DNA from: CAXMMR01 sp965198995
GTDB taxonomy: Bacteria; Pseudomonadota; Alphaproteobacteria; Acetobacterales; Acetobacteraceae
NCBI GenBank assembly: GCA_965198995.1
Contig: CBDAQG010000002.1
Coordinates: 1,984,001 to 2,048,000, forward strand
DNA length: 64,000 nt
Direction of reading: 5' to 3'
This document shows positions 37,284 to 45,798 of the stretch, in pieces; the first letter of the stretch is position 1, and every line of letters begins with the position of its first letter. The notes beneath the pieces are model-generated. The model saw nothing but the letters and a program-made list of their open reading frames with translations, was not told where the DNA came from and searched no databases. The translations under genes were made by a program, and so were the position numbers.

Positions 37284-38534
37284 ATGACCCACATCGCGCC
37301 GGCCGACCTGCGCGCCTTCCTGGCCGCCGCCGAGCCGGCGGCGCAGGCCGCGGCGCTGTCCGGCCGCGACGACCTGGCCGGCCACGTGCTCTCCGGCGCC
37401 GCACTGCGCGGTGTGGCGCTCGCCGGTGCCCACCTGGACGACGTCGTGATGCGCAACGCGCTGCTCGACGAGGCCTGTCTCGACGGCGCCAGCCTGCGCC
37501 GCGCCGACCTGTCCGGCTCCAGCCTCGAACACGCCCGCGCCAGCGAGCTCGACCTCAGCGAGGCGCTGCTCGAGGACGCCAGCCTGCGCGGCGCCACCCT
37601 GCGCTTCGCCAACCTCACCGGCGCCCTGCTCGACCACGCCTGCCTCGACGGCGCCGACCTGTGGGGCGCAACCCTGGTCCAGGTCGAAGCGCCCGGCGCC
37701 AAGTTCCGCGGCGCGACGCTGAACGAGGCCGTGCTCGCCGCCGCCTGCCTCGACGGTGCGGACTTCGCCGGCGCCCGCCTGCAGAAGGCCGACCTCGCCG
37801 GCGCCCGGCTGCGCGGCACCGACTTCACCGGCGCCACCCTCGCCGGCGCCACCCTCGCCGACGCCGACCTGTCCGGCGCCCGCCTCACCCAGCTCGACCT
37901 CTCCGCCTGCGACCTGCGCCACGCCCGCCTCGCCGACGCCTGGCTGGACCGCACCCGGCTGCGCATCGATCAGCTCGGCGGCGCCATCGGCGAGGAACGC
38001 GCCGGCGAATGGGACGCCGCCCGGCGCGGCTATCTCGGCCTGGAGCAGAACTTCCGCGGCCTCGGCGACCCGGAGGCGGCAAGCTGGTGCTACAAGCGCG
38101 CGCGCCGGATGGCCAAGCGGCACGCCCGCCACCTCGCCGTGCTCGCCGTGCGCGACCGTCACCCCGTCATCATGCTGCAGCAGGGCGCCTCCTACCTTGC
38201 CGACAGCTTCGCCGAGTGGCTGTGCGACTACGGCGAGAGCCTGCCCCGCGTCGTGCGCGCCTACGTCGTCGCCCTGCTCTGCTTCAGCGCCTACTACTGG
38301 GCGAGCGGCAGCCTGCTGCTGCCCGCCGGCCACGCCATGGCCGCCGCACCGGCGCGCGACTGGCTCGAAATCCTCGGCTACAGCTTCCTGACGATGTGCA
38401 CCTCATCGACACCCGACGTCGGCCTCAAGGCGGCAAACCACCTCGTGACCTATGTCGGCAGCCTGCAATACGTGCTGGGCGTGCTGCTGATCGGCCTGTT
38501 CGGCTTCGTCCTCGGCAATCGCATCCGCCGTTAA
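37284..38534 (+). CDS. Pentapeptide-repeat protein with C-terminal two-helix channel-like domain
   Basis: This 416-residue protein has, at about residues 25-225, some 38 A(D/N)LxX-type pentapeptides (for example DGASLRRADLSGSSL and AGARLRGTDFTGATLAGATL) forming a right-handed beta-helix. A basic linker (YKRARRMAKRHARH) follows. The C-terminus has two membrane helices (AYVVALLCFSAYYWASGSLL; LQYVLGVLLIGLFGFVLGN) around a re-entrant-like FLTMCTSSTPDVG. The layout matches 2TM ion channels, but the K+ filter TVGYG is not present. The role is unknown; a pentapeptide-gated or scaffolded pore is speculation. ATG 37284 starts MTHIAPADL. Confidence 0.82.
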   Translation: MTHIAPADLRAFLAAAEPAAQAAALSGRDDLAGHVLSGAALRGVALAGAHLDDVVMRNALLDEACLDGASLRRADLSGSSLEHARASELDLSEALLEDASLRGATLRFANLTGALLDHACLDGADLWGATLVQVEAPGAKFRGATLNEAVLAAACLDGADFAGARLQKADLAGARLRGTDFTGATLAGATLADADLSGARLTQLDLSACDLRHARLADAWLDRTRLRIDQLGGAIGEERAGEWDAARRGYLGLEQNFRGLGDPEAASWCYKRARRMAKRHARHLAVLAVRDRHPVIMLQQGASYLADSFAEWLCDYGESLPRVVRAYVVALLCFSAYYWASGSLLLPAGHAMAAAPARDWLEILGYSFLTMCTSSTPDVGLKAANHLVTYVGSLQYVLGVLLIGLFGFVLGNRIRR

Positions 38535-38598
38535 GCCAGTCCCGCATCGGCCAGACGTGCAGGCGGGCTCCAAGGCACCGACCTCGCCTGGAGTCAGG

Positions 38599-38662
38599 GA
38601 TAAGAAATGGATTTTAAAGGCTCCGCCTTTAATGGGGGCAGGGGCAAAGCCCCTGGCCTTCC
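38599..38662. repeat. Family B repeat, canonical copy (reverse orientation)
   Basis: Read on the minus strand it gives CCAGGGGCTTTGCCCCTG, then TTAAAGGCGGAGCCTTTAA and AATCC. It ends 26 bp before the Hsp70-like start codon, so here it lies in a 5' rather than 3' region of a gene. Confidence 0.9.
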
Positions 38663-38688
38663 CTGCCGTTCCTGGCCATGACGCTCCC

Positions 38689-39951
38689 ATGCACATCCTC
38701 GGCGTAGATTTCGGCACCACCAACAGCGTCGTCGCCCTCGCCGAGCCCACCGGCGCCGTCCGCTCCGTCAGCCTGCCCTTCGGCCGCGCCACCGCAGCCA
38801 CCTTCCGCTCCGTGCTCTGCTTCTGGGCCGAGGCCAACGGCCGCACCCGCCATGCGGCCGGCCCGGACGCCATCGCCGCCTACCTGGAGGACCCGCTCGA
38901 CAGCCGCCTGATGATGTCGCTCAAGACCTACCTCGCCCAACGCGCCTTCACCCGCACCCGCCTGTTCGGCAGCGACGTCACGCTCGAGCGCCTGATCGGC
39001 CTGTTTCTCGAAGCCCTGCTGCCGCCCGGCCTCGCCCCGCCCGGCGGCCGCATCGTCGCCGGCCGCCCGGTGCATTTCGCCGGCGAAACCGCCGACGACG
39101 CGCATGGCGAGGCCCGGCTGCGCGCCAGCTTCGCCGCCGCCGGCCATCCCGACATCGACGTGGCACTCGAGCCGGAGGCCGCCGGCTTCCGCTTCAGCCG
39201 CGCCCTGCAGCGCGCCGCCACCGTCCTGGTGGGTGATTTCGGCGGCGGCACCTCGGACTTCTCGGTGCTGCATTTCGAGCCCGGCGAGCCGGTGCGAACC
39301 CTGGCCACCACCGGCATCGGCCTCGCCGGCGACAGCTTCGACGTCCGCATCATCGACCACGCCGTCTCGCCCAGGCTCGGCCGCGGTGGCACCTTCCGCC
39401 CGCTCGAGACCGACCTGCCGATCCCCGTCGAGTACTACGCCGGCTTCGCCCGCTGGCACCGCCTGTCGCTGATGAAGAACCCGCGCACCCTGCGCGACAT
39501 GCGCGACGTCGCCCGCCACGCCGCCGAGCCGGCCGGCCTGCTGGCGCTGATCCGCCTGGTCGAGGACGAGGCCGGCTACGGCCTCTACCAGGCGGTCGCC
39601 GCGGCCAAGGCGGCGCTGTCCACCGCCGACGCCACCACCTTGCGCTTCCGCCACGCCGACTTCGTCGTCGAGCAGCCGATCACCCGCAACGACTTCGAGG
39701 CCTGGATCGAACCGGACCTACGCCGCCTCGGCGCCGCCATCGAGGACGCCGTGGCCAAGGCCGCCACCCCGGTCGACCAGGTGTTCCTCACCGGCGGCAC
39801 CTCCTTCGTTCCGGCGGTGCGCCGGCTGTTCGAGGCGCGATTCGGTGCCGCCCGGGTATCCGGCGGCGGCGAGTTCGTCAGCGTCGCCGAGGGCCTGGCG
39901 CTGATCGGCCAGGAGCGCGCCCGGGGTGCCGCAAAGCCCGCACCGGCATGA
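38689..39951 (+). CDS. Hsp70-family chaperone, YegD-like
   Basis: This actin-fold ATPase of 420 residues has phosphate-1 motif GVDFGTTNSVVAL, phosphate-2 VGDFGGGTSDFSVLHF and the adenosine region VFLTGGTSFVPAVRRLFE. It lacks the C-terminal substrate-binding domain of DnaK, which is the YegD pattern. The function of YegD is unsettled. The ATG at 38689 (MHILGVDFGTTNS) is the family N-terminus; the upstream open frame is repeat sequence. Confidence 0.9.
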   Translation: MHILGVDFGTTNSVVALAEPTGAVRSVSLPFGRATAATFRSVLCFWAEANGRTRHAAGPDAIAAYLEDPLDSRLMMSLKTYLAQRAFTRTRLFGSDVTLERLIGLFLEALLPPGLAPPGGRIVAGRPVHFAGETADDAHGEARLRASFAAAGHPDIDVALEPEAAGFRFSRALQRAATVLVGDFGGGTSDFSVLHFEPGEPVRTLATTGIGLAGDSFDVRIIDHAVSPRLGRGGTFRPLETDLPIPVEYYAGFARWHRLSLMKNPRTLRDMRDVARHAAEPAGLLALIRLVEDEAGYGLYQAVAAAKAALSTADATTLRFRHADFVVEQPITRNDFEAWIEPDLRRLGAAIEDAVAKAATPVDQVFLTGGTSFVPAVRRLFEARFGAARVSGGGEFVSVAEGLALIGQERARGAAKPAPA

Positions 39952-40006
39952 GCGCCGGCGAACGGAACATGCTGTAGTCGCCACCAACCAGCAGGAGCCG
40001 CCGCCC

Positions 40007-41755
40007 ATGTCTACGACAATACCCCCTGCGACAATGCTCCCTGCGACAATGCCCCCTGCGACCATGCCCTCCCTCGTCCAGGCAAGCGCCGACCTCCCCG
40101 CCCGGCGCGGCGCCCAAGTGCTGCTCGAGCTGCTGGAGAGCGAGGGCGTGCGGTACATCTTCGGCAATCCCGGCACCACCGAGCTGCCGCTGATCGACGC
40201 CCTGCTCGGCTCCAGCGCGATCCACTACGTCCTCGCGCTGCAGGAGGCGAGCGTGGTCGCGATGGCCGACGGCTACGCCCAGGCCACCGGCCGCCCCGGC
40301 TTCGTCAACCTGCACACCGCCGGCGGCCTCGGCCACGGCATGGGCAACCTGCTCAACGCTCAGGTCTCCGGCACCCCGCTGGTCATCACCGCCGGCCAGC
40401 AGGACAGCCGCCACGCGCTCACCGACCCGCTGCTGTTCGGCGACCTCGTCGGCATCGCCAGCCCCAGCGTCAAATGGGCCCGCGAGGTCACGAGCGCCGA
40501 CCAGCTCCCCGTCCTGGTCCGCCGCGCCTTCCACGACTGCAGCGCCGCCCCGTCCGGCCCGGTCTTCCTGTCGCTGCCGATGGACATGATGGAGCAGATG
40601 ACGACCGTCTCCATCGCCGCCCCCTCGCGCATCGACACCCACGCCGTCGGCGGCTCGCTCGAGCGCCTGGCCGGGCTGCTCGCCGGGATCGCGCCCGGAC
40701 GCCTCGCCTTGATCGCCGGCGACGAGGTCGGCACCGCCAACGCCACCGCCCAGGCCGTCACCCTGGCCGAGCGGCTGGGCGCCCCGGTCTACGGCTCCTC
40801 CTGGCCCGCCCACCTGCCCTTCCCGACCGCCCACCCGCTCTGGGCCGGCAACCTGCCCACCCGCGCCGTCGACATCGCCGCCGCCCTCGCCCCCTTCGAC
40901 GCCGTGTTCGCCCTCGGCGGCAAGTCGCTGATCACCATCCTCTACACCGAGGGCTCGGCCGTCCCCGCCGGCTGCCGCGTCTTCCAGCTCTCCTCGGACG
41001 TGCGCGACCTCGGCCGCTCCTACGCCACCGAGCTGTCCGTGCTCGGCCATATCGGCGCCTCGCTCGACGCGCTGCTGCCGCTCCTCCAGCCCCTTCTCGC
41101 CGGCCGCAGCTCAGCCCGCGATGCGGTCATCGCCAGCCACGGCGCCCGCATGCAGGCCCGCCGCGCGACCCTCGAGCAGCAAGCCCAGCGCGAGCTCTCC
41201 CGCCCCGTCACCACCCCGCTCGCCGCCGCCCACGAGGTCCTGCGCGCCGTCGGCCCGGCAATCCCCATCGTCGACGAGGCGATCGCCACCAGCACCCCGC
41301 TCCGCTCGCTCCTGCACGACGCAACGGTGCGCCGCTACGCCTTCCTGCGCGGCGGCGCGCTCGGCTGGGGCCTGCCCGCGGCCGCCGGCTACAGCCTCGG
41401 CATCGGCCGCGAGCCCGTCGTCTGCCTGCTCGGCGACGGCGCCGCCCTCTACTCGCCGCAAGCCCTCTGGACACTCGCCCACGAGAAGCTCCCCGTCACC
41501 GTCGTGGTGATGAACAACCGTGAGTACAACGTGCTGAAGAACTTCATGCGCTCGCAGGCGCACTACCTGTCGGCGGCCAGCAACCACTTCATCGCCATGG
41601 ACCTCGTCGACCCGCCGATCGACTTCCTGGCCCTGGCCACCTCGATGGGCATCCCGTCCCGCCGCGTCGAGCGCGCGACCGACATCGCCGCCGCCGTGCA
41701 AGCCGGCATCGCTTCCGGTCTCCCCAACCTGATCGAAGTGCCGATCAGCGTTTGA
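40007..41755 (+). CDS. ThDP-dependent decarboxylase, benzoylformate decarboxylase-like
   Basis: This 582-residue enzyme of the acetolactate synthase/benzoylformate decarboxylase fold has a PYR domain with catalytic Glu in LALQEASVVAMADGYA and a middle domain. The PP domain has the ThDP/Mg motif GDGAALYSPQALWTLAHEKL ending in VVMNNREYNVL. The likely reaction is decarboxylation of a 2-keto acid; the exact substrate cannot be told. The N-terminal 25 residues carry a 15-bp tandem repeat encoding (ATMPP) units that look dispensable. ATG 40007 has GGAG 9 bases upstream. Confidence 0.87.
   Translation: MSTTIPPATMLPATMPPATMPSLVQASADLPARRGAQVLLELLESEGVRYIFGNPGTTELPLIDALLGSSAIHYVLALQEASVVAMADGYAQATGRPGFVNLHTAGGLGHGMGNLLNAQVSGTPLVITAGQQDSRHALTDPLLFGDLVGIASPSVKWAREVTSADQLPVLVRRAFHDCSAAPSGPVFLSLPMDMMEQMTTVSIAAPSRIDTHAVGGSLERLAGLLAGIAPGRLALIAGDEVGTANATAQAVTLAERLGAPVYGSSWPAHLPFPTAHPLWAGNLPTRAVDIAAALAPFDAVFALGGKSLITILYTEGSAVPAGCRVFQLSSDVRDLGRSYATELSVLGHIGASLDALLPLLQPLLAGRSSARDAVIASHGARMQARRATLEQQAQRELSRPVTTPLAAAHEVLRAVGPAIPIVDEAIATSTPLRSLLHDATVRRYAFLRGGALGWGLPAAAGYSLGIGREPVVCLLGDGAALYSPQALWTLAHEKLPVTVVVMNNREYNVLKNFMRSQAHYLSAASNHFIAMDLVDPPIDFLALATSMGIPSRRVERATDIAAAVQAGIASGLPNLIEVPISV
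40016..40072 (+). repeat. 15-bp in-frame tandem repeat at the start of the ThDP enzyme
   Basis: Three units of ACAATGCCCCCTGCG type plus a partial fourth encode TMPPA pentapeptides. Four possible ATG starts fall within it. Confidence 0.9.
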
Positions 41756-41763
41756 GCGAAGCT

Positions 41764-41828
41764 AGGCAAGGGGCTTTGCCCCTTGACCCCATCAAAGGCG
41801 GAGCCTTTGAAATCCGTTACTGATCCAT
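41764..41828. repeat. Family B repeat, canonical copy
   Basis: The stems CAAGGGGCTTTGCCCCTTG and TCAAAGGCGGAGCCTTTGA show compensatory changes relative to other copies, keeping both hairpins. It lies just after the ThDP enzyme stop. The following 41829-41999 holds only degenerate repeat-like text (GGCTTCGCCAAGCACGGAAG) and no gene. Confidence 0.9.
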
Positions 41829-41999
41829 GGTCGATACGGGGCTGATTGGGGTTTGGGGAGAACTAACGGCTTCGCCAAGCACGGAAGATCGCGTCGTTCA
41901 ATCCAACTCGTCGGGGTCTGGGGCCTCACAGCCCCGTCGTGCGACCGCACGCTCGCGCGTGCCGGGTCGAGGGCAGAGCTCTCGCCTTCCCCCCGCTTC

Positions 42000-43217
42000 C
42001 TAGAAGAACGCCTGGATCCCGGTAATCGCCCGCCCCAAAATCAGCGCGTGCACGTCATGCGTGCCCTCGTAGGTGTTCACCGTCTCCAGGTTCTGCGCAT
42101 GCCGCATCACGTGATACTCCTCGGAGATCCCGTTGCCGCCGTGCATGTCGCGCGCCACCCGGGCGATGTCGAGCGCCTTGCCGCAATTGTTCCGCTTCAC
42201 CAGCGAGATCATCTCCGGCTGCATCTCGTGCGCGTCGAACAGCCGCCCCACCCGCAGGCTCGCCTGCAGCCCGAGCGTGATCTCGGTCTGCATGTCGGCC
42301 AGCTTCTTCTGCACCAGCTGCGTGGCCGCCAGCGGCCGGCCGAACTGCTTGCGATCCAGCGTGTACTGCCGTGCCCGCTGCCAGCAATCCTCCGCCGCCC
42401 CCATCACCCCCCACGAGATGCCGTAGCGCGCCCGGTTCAGGCACCCGAACGGCCCCGCCAGCCCCGAAACGTTCGGCAGCAGCGCGCTCTCCGGCACCTC
42501 CACGTCCTGCATCACGATGCTGCCGGTGATCGAGGCCCGCAGCGACATCTTGCCGACGATCTTCGGCGCCGTCAGCCCAGCCATCCCCTTCTCGAGAACG
42601 AACCCGCGGATCGCGTCGCCATGCGCGCTCGACTTCGCCCACACCACGAACACGTCGGCGATCGGCGCATTGCTGATCCACGTCTTCTCGCCGCGCAGCC
42701 GGTAGCCCCCACCCGGCAGCGGCTCCGCCCGCGTCCGCATGCTCGACGGGTCCGACCCGGCATCCGGCTCGGTCAGGCCAAAGCAACCGATCGCCTCGCC
42801 GCTCGCCAGACGCGGCAGCCAGCGCGTGCGCTGCGCCTCGTCGCCAAACGCATGGATCGGGAACATCACCAGCGAGGACTGCACGCTCATCATCGAGCGG
42901 TAGCCGCTGTCCACCCGCTCCACCTCGCGCGCCACCAGCCCGTAGGCGACGTAGCTCGCCCCGGCGCCGCCGTACTCCTCGGGGATGGTGACGCCGAGCA
43001 GCCCCGCCTCGCCCATCTGCCGGAACAGCCCCGGGTCGGTGCGCTCCTCGCGATACGCCGCAATGATCCCCGGCAGCAGCCGCTCCTGGGCAAACTGATG
43101 CGCGGTGTCGCGGATCATCCGCTCCTCTTCCGAGAGCTGCCCGTCCAACCGGAACGGGTCGCTCCAGTCAAACGGCGGCGCCTTGGTGGCGACCCTGATC
43201 GGCGTGGTGACGTTCAT
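42000..43217 (-). CDS. gcdH: Glutaryl-CoA dehydrogenase
   Basis: This FAD enzyme of the acyl-CoA dehydrogenase family, 405 residues, oxidises and decarboxylates glutaryl-CoA to crotonyl-CoA in lysine/tryptophan breakdown. Signatures: GCFGLTEPDAGSDPSSMRT for FAD/substrate, TWISNAPIADVFVVWAK, and the catalytic Glu in NTYEGTHDVHALILGRAITG. The SSMRTRAE and YGGAGASYVAYGL segments are typical of GCDH rather than straight-chain dehydrogenases. It is preceded by family A copy 5. Confidence 0.94.
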   Translation of the reverse strand: MNVTTPIRVATKAPPFDWSDPFRLDGQLSEEERMIRDTAHQFAQERLLPGIIAAYREERTDPGLFRQMGEAGLLGVTIPEEYGGAGASYVAYGLVAREVERVDSGYRSMMSVQSSLVMFPIHAFGDEAQRTRWLPRLASGEAIGCFGLTEPDAGSDPSSMRTRAEPLPGGGYRLRGEKTWISNAPIADVFVVWAKSSAHGDAIRGFVLEKGMAGLTAPKIVGKMSLRASITGSIVMQDVEVPESALLPNVSGLAGPFGCLNRARYGISWGVMGAAEDCWQRARQYTLDRKQFGRPLAATQLVQKKLADMQTEITLGLQASLRVGRLFDAHEMQPEMISLVKRNNCGKALDIARVARDMHGGNGISEEYHVMRHAQNLETVNTYEGTHDVHALILGRAITGIQAFF

Positions 43218-43240
43218 GGCGTTTTCTCCGATAAGGAAGA

Positions 43241-43360
43241 AAGGCCTTCTTTTTTGAAAAAAAGAAGCAAAAAACTTTCATTCACTGGAGTTAGGTCGCC
43301 CAAATCGCATCTAAACGGGCAAAGTTTTTTGGTTCTTTTTTCAAAAAAGAACCCCTTCCT
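43241..43360. repeat. Family A palindromic repeat, copy 5 (two arms)
   Basis: A full element with ends AAGGAAG...CTTCCTTA. The right arm touches the stop codon of the upstream iron-type alcohol dehydrogenase gene. The spacer is about 50 bp. Confidence 0.92.
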
Positions 43361-44517
43361 TACTCCCAGACCTGTCGATACAGCGCCTCGATCTCCGCCG
43401 CCACCGGTACGAGAGGATTATTCCCCGGCGACCCCGAGGCCAGCGCCTGCCCGGCCATCACCGGCACCGCCCTGTGCCACGCGCCCTCGTCGATGCCGTA
43501 GGCGCGCGGGCTCGGCACGTCGAGCTCGTCATTGACCTGCCGCAGCGCCTCCACCAGCCGCGCCGCCGCCGCCTGGTCCCCCTCGTCCGCCGGCGCCACC
43601 CCCATCACCCGCGCGCACTCGGCGTAGCGCGGCAGCGCGCCCGGCGCCGACCAGGCCGTCACCACCGGCAGCAGCATCGCATTCGACAGCCCGTGCGCGA
43701 CGTGGAAGTTCGCCCCGATCGGCCGGCTCATGCCGTGCACCAGCGCCACCGAGGCGTTGGAGAACGCGATCCCCGCCTGGCTCGCGCCCAGCATCATGCC
43801 CTCCCGCGCCGCCCGGTTGTCCGGCTCGGCGCAGGCGGTGCGCAAATTGGCCCAGATCAGCCGCATCGCAGCCAGCGCCATGCCGTCCGAGAACGGGTTC
43901 GCCCGGCGCGACACGTAGGCCTCGATCGCGTGCGTCAGCGCGTCGATGCCGGTGTCCGCCGTCAGCCGCCGCGGCTTGCTGAGCGTCAGCTCGTAATCGA
44001 CGATCGCGACCTGCGGCAGATAGGCCAGCCCGGCGCACAGCATCTTCTCGTTGCTCGCCTCGTCGGTGATGATGGTAAACCGGGTCGCCTCGGAGCCGGT
44101 GCCGGCGGTGGTCGGCACGGCGATGATCGGCAGCCCGGCACGGTCCTCCTGGTGCGGCGCCCGCAACGCCCGCATGCTGCCGCCGTGCACCGCCAGCACC
44201 GCGACCGCCTTGGCGGTGTCGATCGGGCTGCCGCCGCCAAACCCGATCACGCAGTCATGCTCGCCCTCGCCGACAAAGGCGGTGGCCGCCTCGACTGAGG
44301 CCGACGTCGGATCCGAAACCGCATCGGCGAACACCCGGTAGGCGAGCCCCGCCTCCGCCAGCACCGCCTCCAATCGGCCCAGCGCCCCGTTACCCTCCAG
44401 GAACCGGTCGCTGATCACCGCCGGCCGCTGCAGCCCAAGCTGGCTCAGTGCGCCCGGCAGCTCGGCCAGGGCGCCGCCGCCGATGCGCATCAGACGGGGC
44501 AGTGAGATCGCGGACAT
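43360..44517 (-). CDS. Iron-containing alcohol dehydrogenase (group III)
   Basis: This 385-residue NAD(P)-dependent dehydrogenase has the nucleotide motif IGFGGGSPIDTAKAVAVL and TTAGTGSEATRFTII. The metal ligands lie in DTGIDALTHAIEAYVS (Asp/His) and MSRPIGANFHVAHGLSNAM (two His). It reduces or oxidises a short alcohol/aldehyde pair. ATG 44517 begins MSAISLPRLMRIGGGAL; the frame extension to 44625 is not supported. It sits directly upstream of gcdH on the same strand, separated by a repeat. Confidence 0.92.
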   Translation of the reverse strand: MSAISLPRLMRIGGGALAELPGALSQLGLQRPAVISDRFLEGNGALGRLEAVLAEAGLAYRVFADAVSDPTSASVEAATAFVGEGEHDCVIGFGGGSPIDTAKAVAVLAVHGGSMRALRAPHQEDRAGLPIIAVPTTAGTGSEATRFTIITDEASNEKMLCAGLAYLPQVAIVDYELTLSKPRRLTADTGIDALTHAIEAYVSRRANPFSDGMALAAMRLIWANLRTACAEPDNRAAREGMMLGASQAGIAFSNASVALVHGMSRPIGANFHVAHGLSNAMLLPVVTAWSAPGALPRYAECARVMGVAPADEGDQAAAARLVEALRQVNDELDVPSPRAYGIDEGAWHRAVPVMAGQALASGSPGNNPLVPVAAEIEALYRQVWE

Positions 44518-44544
44518 GCACCAAAGAGAAGGACGCCGGGAGGC

Positions 44545-44580
44545 GGAAGGCAAGGGGCTTTGCCCCCGACCCCACCGACA
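44545..44580. repeat. Family B repeat, partial copy
   Basis: Only the first stem (CAAGGGGCTTTGCCCCCG, imperfect) and the ACCCCA junction remain. The second hairpin is absent. Confidence 0.6.
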
Positions 44581-44732
44581 CGCGCAAGCGTGCCCCGGGC
44601 AGCGACCGCGCCCCTGGGCCGGCAATCATGCATGCCACGGCCAGGCCGCAATCGGGCACTACGTTAAGTTGTGCCTTGCTCTGCCAAAACCAACGCCGGT
44701 ATTACCCCGGCTCACGCCATGAGACAGACCTG

Positions 44733-45752
44733 ATGGACATCCAGCAACCGCTCGACGTCGCCACGCCGTCGCTGATCGACCCGCTGGCGCCGAGCCTGTT
44801 CCACGAGGCCTGGTGGCTTGACGCCGCCATGCCCGGCCACGAGGCGGTCACCGTCACCGCCGGCAACCGCGTCGTCGCCCGCCTGCCCTACCGCCGCCAC
44901 CGCCATCTCGGCCTGTCCGCCAGCATCCTGCCCGGCCTCGTTCCCTTCCTCGGCCCGGCGCTGGCGCCCATCGCCGGCAGCCCGGTCAACCAGGCGCTGC
45001 AACGCCACCAGCTCACCCGCGAGCTGATCGCCCAACTCCCCCGCCTCGCCTGCTTCAGCCAGCGTCTGCACCGCGACACGCCCGACGCGCTGGCCTTCCA
45101 GCAGCTCGGCTTCGCGGTCGAGACCATCTTCACCTACGAGATCGAGCCCGCCCCGCACGCCCGTCTCTGGCGCGCCATGCGCGACAAGACCCGCAACGTC
45201 ATCCGCCGCGCCGAGGAAACGACCACCCTCGTCGACCTGGAGCCCGCCGCCTTCACTCGCCTCTACGCCGAGAACCTCGGCCGCCGCGGCGCCGCCCAGA
45301 ACACCATGTTCGGCGTCAACGGCCACCCGGTGTTCGAGGCCGCGCTGTCGCGCAACCGCGGCCGCCTGCTCGCCGCCCGCGACAGCACCGGCGCCATCGC
45401 CGCCGCCATCTTCTATGCCTGGGACAGCCAGGTCACCCACTACATCCTCACCACCCGCCACCCGGACGCCCATAACGGCGTCGTCAGCCGGCTGATCTGG
45501 CACGCGATCGGCGAGTCTGTCGCTGCCGGCCGGGTGTTCGACTTCGGTGGCGTCGGCACCCATGGCAGCGTGCTGTTCTACACAGCCTTCGGCGGCGAAG
45601 TCCGCCCCCGCTACCTCGTGCGCCGCCGCACCGACAGCTACCGCCTTGCCCAGCTCCTCGTCAGGCGGACGACGGAAAGCAAGCGGTTCTTTTTTGAAAA
45701 AAAGAACCAAAAAACTTTTGCTCGAAAGACGACCACGCTGAAAGGCACCTAA
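44733..45752 (+). CDS. GNAT/FemAB-like acetyltransferase-fold protein
   Basis: This 339-residue protein resembles the Acetyltransf_6/FemAB-like group: RLWRAMRDKTRNVIRRAEET, then LYAENLGRRG, LLAARDSTGAIAAAIFYAWD, VSRLIWHAIGESVAAG and FDFGGVGTHGSVLFYTAFGG. Related proteins move acyl or aminoacyl groups to cell-envelope or polysaccharide targets; the substrate here is unknown. The C-terminal 25 or so residues (KRFFFEKKNQKTF and beyond) come from a family A repeat, which also sets the stop. The original end was probably near LLVRRTTES. Confidence 0.78.
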   Translation: MDIQQPLDVATPSLIDPLAPSLFHEAWWLDAAMPGHEAVTVTAGNRVVARLPYRRHRHLGLSASILPGLVPFLGPALAPIAGSPVNQALQRHQLTRELIAQLPRLACFSQRLHRDTPDALAFQQLGFAVETIFTYEIEPAPHARLWRAMRDKTRNVIRRAEETTTLVDLEPAAFTRLYAENLGRRGAAQNTMFGVNGHPVFEAALSRNRGRLLAARDSTGAIAAAIFYAWDSQVTHYILTTRHPDAHNGVVSRLIWHAIGESVAAGRVFDFGGVGTHGSVLFYTAFGGEVRPRYLVRRRTDSYRLAQLLVRRTTESKRFFFEKKNQKTFARKTTTLKGT

Positions 45753-45798
45753 GCGGATAAAAGTTTTTTGCTTCTTTTTTCAAAAAAGAAGCGCTTCC
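45681..45798. repeat. Family A palindromic repeat, copy 6, forms the ends of two convergent genes
   Basis: The left arm is read as the tail of the GNAT gene. The right arm provides the TGA stop (45780-45782) of the convergent FAD oxidoreductase. The spacer is about 45 bp. Both strands therefore use this element as coding 3' end and probably as terminator. Confidence 0.92.
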
